From contig WHSZ01000016.1 of assembly GCA_009379845.1 (NCBI GenBank), forward strand, positions 27,025 through 91,024: 64,000 nt of DNA, read 5' to 3'. Source of the DNA: Pseudonocardiaceae bacterium (GTDB lineage: Bacteria; Actinomycetota; Actinomycetes; Mycobacteriales; Pseudonocardiaceae). Under the pieces are notes generated by a model. The model searched no databases and was not told the DNA's origin. It saw only the letters and a program-made list of their open reading frames with translations. The position numbers were made by a program, and so were the translations under genes. Below, piece by piece: positions 61,610 through 64,000 of this stretch; within the stretch, counting starts at the first letter, position 1; every line of letters begins with the position of its first letter.

Positions 61610-62977
61610 GTGAATGGCATCGAGCCGATCGAGCTGGACGAGCTGCGCGCGGTCGAAGCCGAACTGAACACTCGCTGGCCGGAGACCAAGATCGCGCCGT
61701 CCACCGCCCGCATCGCGGCGTTGTTGAGCGTGCTCGGTGACCCGCACCGGTCGTTTCCCTGCGTGCAGATCGCCGGAACGAACGGCAAGACCTCGGTGGC
61801 CAGGATGGTGGACTCGCTGCTCACCCGGCTTGGCCTGCGGGTCGGCCGGTACACCAGCCCGCATCTGCAGCTGGCAACCGAACGGATCAGTATCGACGGT
61901 TCCCCGATCAGCCCGGAGGGCTACGTCGAGGCGTTCCGCGACATCGCGCCGTACGTGTCGATGGTGGACGCGCAAGGCGACATCGCGATGACCAAGTTCG
62001 AGGTGCTCACCGGCATGGCCTTCGCCGCGTTCGCCGACGCACCGGTGGAAGCCGCGGTGCTCGAGGTGGGCATGGGCGGCAGCTGGGATGCCACCAACGT
62101 GGTGGACGCCCAGGTCGCTGTGGTCGGCCCGATCGGCGTCGATCACACCGAGCATCTGGGTAGCGAGCTCACCGCGATCGCGAAGGAGAAGGCCGGCATC
62201 ATCAAACCCGGCTCGGTCGCGCTGCTCGCCAACCAGCATCCGGACGTGGAACGGGTACTGCTGGAGCGCTGCGTCGAGGTGGATGCCACGGTCGCGAGGC
62301 AGGGCCACGAGTTCGGGGTGCTCGAGCGCGAGGTCGCGGTCGGTGGGCAGCAGCTGCGCCTGCAGGGCCTTGGCGGGGTGTACGAGGAGATCTTCCTTCC
62401 GCTGCACGGGGAGCACCAGGCGGACAACGCGGCGCGGGCGCTCGCCGCGGCCGAGGCGTTCTTCGGCGCCGGAGCGGACAAGCAGCTGAATGCCGAGGCG
62501 GTGGCCGAGGCGTTCGCGCAGACTGAGACGCCGGGCCGGATGGAACGGGTGCGCGCCGCACCTACGGTGCTGGTGGACGCGGCGCACAACCCGGACGGCG
62601 CGCGGGCACTGTCCGGCGCACTGTCCGAGGAGTTCGCGTTCCGCAAGCTGAACGGCGTGATCGCGATCCTGGAGGACAAGGATGCGCGCGGCATCCTTGA
62701 CGCGCTTGAGCCGGTGCTGTCCGAAGTGGTGATCACCCGCAACTCCTCGCCGCGCTGCATGGATGTGGACGCGCTGGCGCAGCTCGCCAGATCGGCCTTT
62801 GGTGAGGAACGGGTGATCGTCGAGCCCAGCCTTGACGACGCGGTGACTACGGCGATCCAGCTGTCCGAGCAGCTCGACGAGCCGGAGGCGCCGATGGCCG
62901 GCAGCGGCGTGGTGATCACCGGATCGGTTGTCACCGCGGGCGAGGCCCGCGCGCTGTTCGGTAAGGAGCCGGCGTGA
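61610..62977 (+). CDS. folC: Bifunctional folylpolyglutamate/dihydrofolate synthase
   Basis: This cytosolic ATP-dependent ligase adds glutamate to folates. The P-loop is AGTNGKTS (about residues 54-61), followed by YTSPHLQLATERI (omega loop), EVGMGGSWDATNV, GVDHTEHLG and the C-terminal DAAHNPDGARAL. The protein has 455 residues, from the GTG at 61610. Its stop overlaps the start of the DUF4233 gene, and the order valS-folC-DUF4233-ndk matches M. tuberculosis. Confidence 0.94.
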   Translation: MNGIEPIELDELRAVEAELNTRWPETKIAPSTARIAALLSVLGDPHRSFPCVQIAGTNGKTSVARMVDSLLTRLGLRVGRYTSPHLQLATERISIDGSPISPEGYVEAFRDIAPYVSMVDAQGDIAMTKFEVLTGMAFAAFADAPVEAAVLEVGMGGSWDATNVVDAQVAVVGPIGVDHTEHLGSELTAIAKEKAGIIKPGSVALLANQHPDVERVLLERCVEVDATVARQGHEFGVLEREVAVGGQQLRLQGLGGVYEEIFLPLHGEHQADNAARALAAAEAFFGAGADKQLNAEAVAEAFAQTETPGRMERVRAAPTVLVDAAHNPDGARALSGALSEEFAFRKLNGVIAILEDKDARGILDALEPVLSEVVITRNSSPRCMDVDALAQLARSAFGEERVIVEPSLDDAVTTAIQLSEQLDEPEAPMAGSGVVITGSVVTAGEARALFGKEPA

Positions 62978-63357
62978 ACGAATCCGCGCCACCGCCCAAG
63001 GACCCGATGCGCTCGTTCCGTGGCGTGATGGCGGGAACGCTGCTGCTGGAAGCGATCGTGGTGGCGCTGGCGTTGCCGCTGGTGGCCAAGCTCGGCGACG
63101 GGGTTGGCACCGGCCAGGGACTGCTGGTGCTCGGCCTGGTCGTCGCGCTGCTGGTTGCCTGTGCGCTGCTGCGCTACCGGTGGGTGATCGGCGTGATCGT
63201 GGCGATCCAGCTGGTGATGGTCGCCGGGCTGCTGGCGATGACCGCGCTCGGCGTGATCGGCGTGCTCTTCCTGCTGGTGTGGGGCTACCTGTTCTGGCTA
63301 CGCAGGGACGTCGCGAAGCGCATGGCGGAAGGCCGGTTGCCCAGCCAGCAGCAATGA
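62974..63357 (+). CDS. DUF4233 membrane protein (Rv2446c-like)
   Basis: This 127-residue integral membrane protein has a short cytosolic N-terminus (PPPKDPMRSFRGVMAGTLLLE) and four apolar helices, then a basic tail. The family occurs in actinobacteria almost always between folC and ndk, as here. Function unknown. The GTG at 62974 overlaps the folC stop by four bases. Confidence 0.88.
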   Translation: MNESAPPPKDPMRSFRGVMAGTLLLEAIVVALALPLVAKLGDGVGTGQGLLVLGLVVALLVACALLRYRWVIGVIVAIQLVMVAGLLAMTALGVIGVLFLLVWGYLFWLRRDVAKRMAEGRLPSQQQ

Positions 63358-63536
63358 GCGGTGCGGCACCAGGTGTCCACATCGGACGGTAGCGGCAGCT
63401 GGCGCTCGCCGCGAACACCTACGACCGGTTGACCGGCGGCGATGCGCTGTGGCCGAGGACCTTGCGACCGGGTTGGGCGGGCCTGGCTAAGCTGCCGAGG
63501 CGAAGTTCGACGTTCGATTGAAGGAGATGTACCGCC

Positions 63537-63947
63537 GTGAGTGAACGCACGTTGGTTCTGGTCAAACCCGATGGTGTCAGCAGGGGCCTTGTCGGCGAGG
63601 TCATCTCGCGTATCGAAAGCAAGGGCCTCAAGCTGATCGCGCTGGAACTGCGCAATGTGCAGCGTTCGGTTGCCGAGGAGCACTACGCCGAACACAAGGA
63701 CAAGCCGTTCTTCAGCGATCTGGTCGAGTTCATCACGTCGGCACCGGTGGTGGCTGCCGTGGTCGAAGGACCGAGGGCGATCACGGCGTTCCGCCAGCTT
63801 GCCGGCGGCACCGACCCGGTGGACAAGGCGACGCCGGGAACGCTGCGTGGCGACTACGGTCTCGAGGTGCAGTACAACCTCGTACACGGTTCGGATTCGG
63901 CGGAATCCGCTGAGCGAGAACTGAAACTCTGGTTCCCCGACGTCTAA
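63537..63947 (+). CDS. ndk: Nucleoside diphosphate kinase
   Basis: This enzyme transfers the terminal phosphate between nucleoside triphosphates and diphosphates through a phosphohistidine. [23 protein letters not shown] is the N-terminal signature, and the active-site His is His117 in NLVHGSDS. The protein has 136 residues. The GTG at 63537 has AAGGAGATG upstream at suitable spacing. Confidence 0.96.
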   Translation: MSERTLVLVKPDGVSRGLVGEVISRIESKGLKLIALELRNVQRSVAEEHYAEHKDKPFFSDLVEFITSAPVVAAVVEGPRAITAFRQLAGGTDPVDKATPGTLRGDYGLEVQYNLVHGSDSAESAERELKLWFPDV

Positions 63948-63954
63948 CCCGTAC

Positions 63955-64000
63955 CCGTGAGTACTTTTGGTCGTCACGGCAACCGGTCGTCACGGCAACC
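63955..64000. repeat. Hairpin and 16-bp tandem repeat downstream of ndk
   Basis: CCGTGA (63955-63960) can pair with TCACGG (63974-63979), a likely terminator of ndk. GGTCGTCACGGCAACC occurs twice in direct tandem (63969-63984, 63985-64000) and reaches the window edge. The beginning, CGTGAGTACTTTTGG, resembles the left end of repeat element 2 (CGTGAGTCTTTTTGG), so a third, diverged member of that family may start here. Confidence 0.5.

Overview
The window comes from a high-GC actinomycete. Gene content and order point to the Pseudonocardiaceae or a close relative, which is an inference. GTG starts are common, translational coupling by ATGA/TGATG overlap is frequent, and the backbone follows the order I know from Mycobacterium tuberculosis Rv2476c to Rv2445c: NAD-glutamate dehydrogenase tail, thioesterase, Rv2474c-like, aglA, glbO, HNH nuclease, ctaJ/DUF5130, pepN, mycothiol-dependent DsbA-like, rpiB, nei-like, tig, clpP1, clpP2, clpX, valS, folC, DUF4233, ndk.

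Layout. Positions 1-15.1 kb are core genes. They are interrupted at 5.99-6.56 kb by a minus-strand gene encoding 21 GTRIT hexapeptide repeats, and at 12.50-12.58 kb by an 82-bp terminal-inverted-repeat element whose inverted 91-bp relative lies at 55.80-55.89 kb. Positions 15.1-22.2 kb hold small catabolic and transport loci with their own regulators: an IclR, hydroxyacid dehydrogenase, MHS permease and SDR set; a MarR regulator divergent from an MHS permease; and a membrane protein with a winged-helix regulator. Two tRNAs (Gly-TCC, Pro-TGG) sit at 22.4-22.6 kb. Positions 22.6-28.4 kb carry an AlkZ-like protein, an epoxide hydrolase with a WYL regulator, and a MarR regulator with an M24 hydrolase.

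Positions 28.5-40.1 kb are the most striking part. A seven-gene C-P lyase operon (phnGHIJKLM) is followed on the same strand by a phosphonate biosynthesis operon: a PEP-mutase-like enzyme, split phosphonopyruvate decarboxylase, a methylphosphonate synthase/hydroxyethylphosphonate dioxygenase-type iron oxygenase, and phosphonoacetaldehyde reductase. Next comes a methyltransferase behind an IdeR/DtxR-type iron box. The cell therefore appears able both to make a C-P compound (methylphosphonate or hydroxymethylphosphonate) and to break C-P bonds. If the product is methylphosphonate, C-P lyase would release methane. Around this block lie a fragment resembling the reductase gene and a frameshifted gene remnant, which suggest past rearrangement.

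Positions 40.4-49.1 kb return to core metabolism and proteostasis: ilvD, an MFS permease, a MaoC dehydratase, tig, clpP1-clpP2 and clpX. Positions 49.1-57.7 kb contain a glyoxalase-fold protein, an esterase, fdhD, an ArsR-type regulator, an OFA-family (oxalate/formate) permease with a tiny partner, a carotenoid-desaturase-like flavoprotein, and an MFS pump with a MarR regulator. Positions 57.8-64 kb hold valS, an SGNH hydrolase, folC, DUF4233 and ndk. Several palindromic operators next to regulators can be read directly from the sequence. No CRISPR array, integrase, transposase or rRNA gene was seen.
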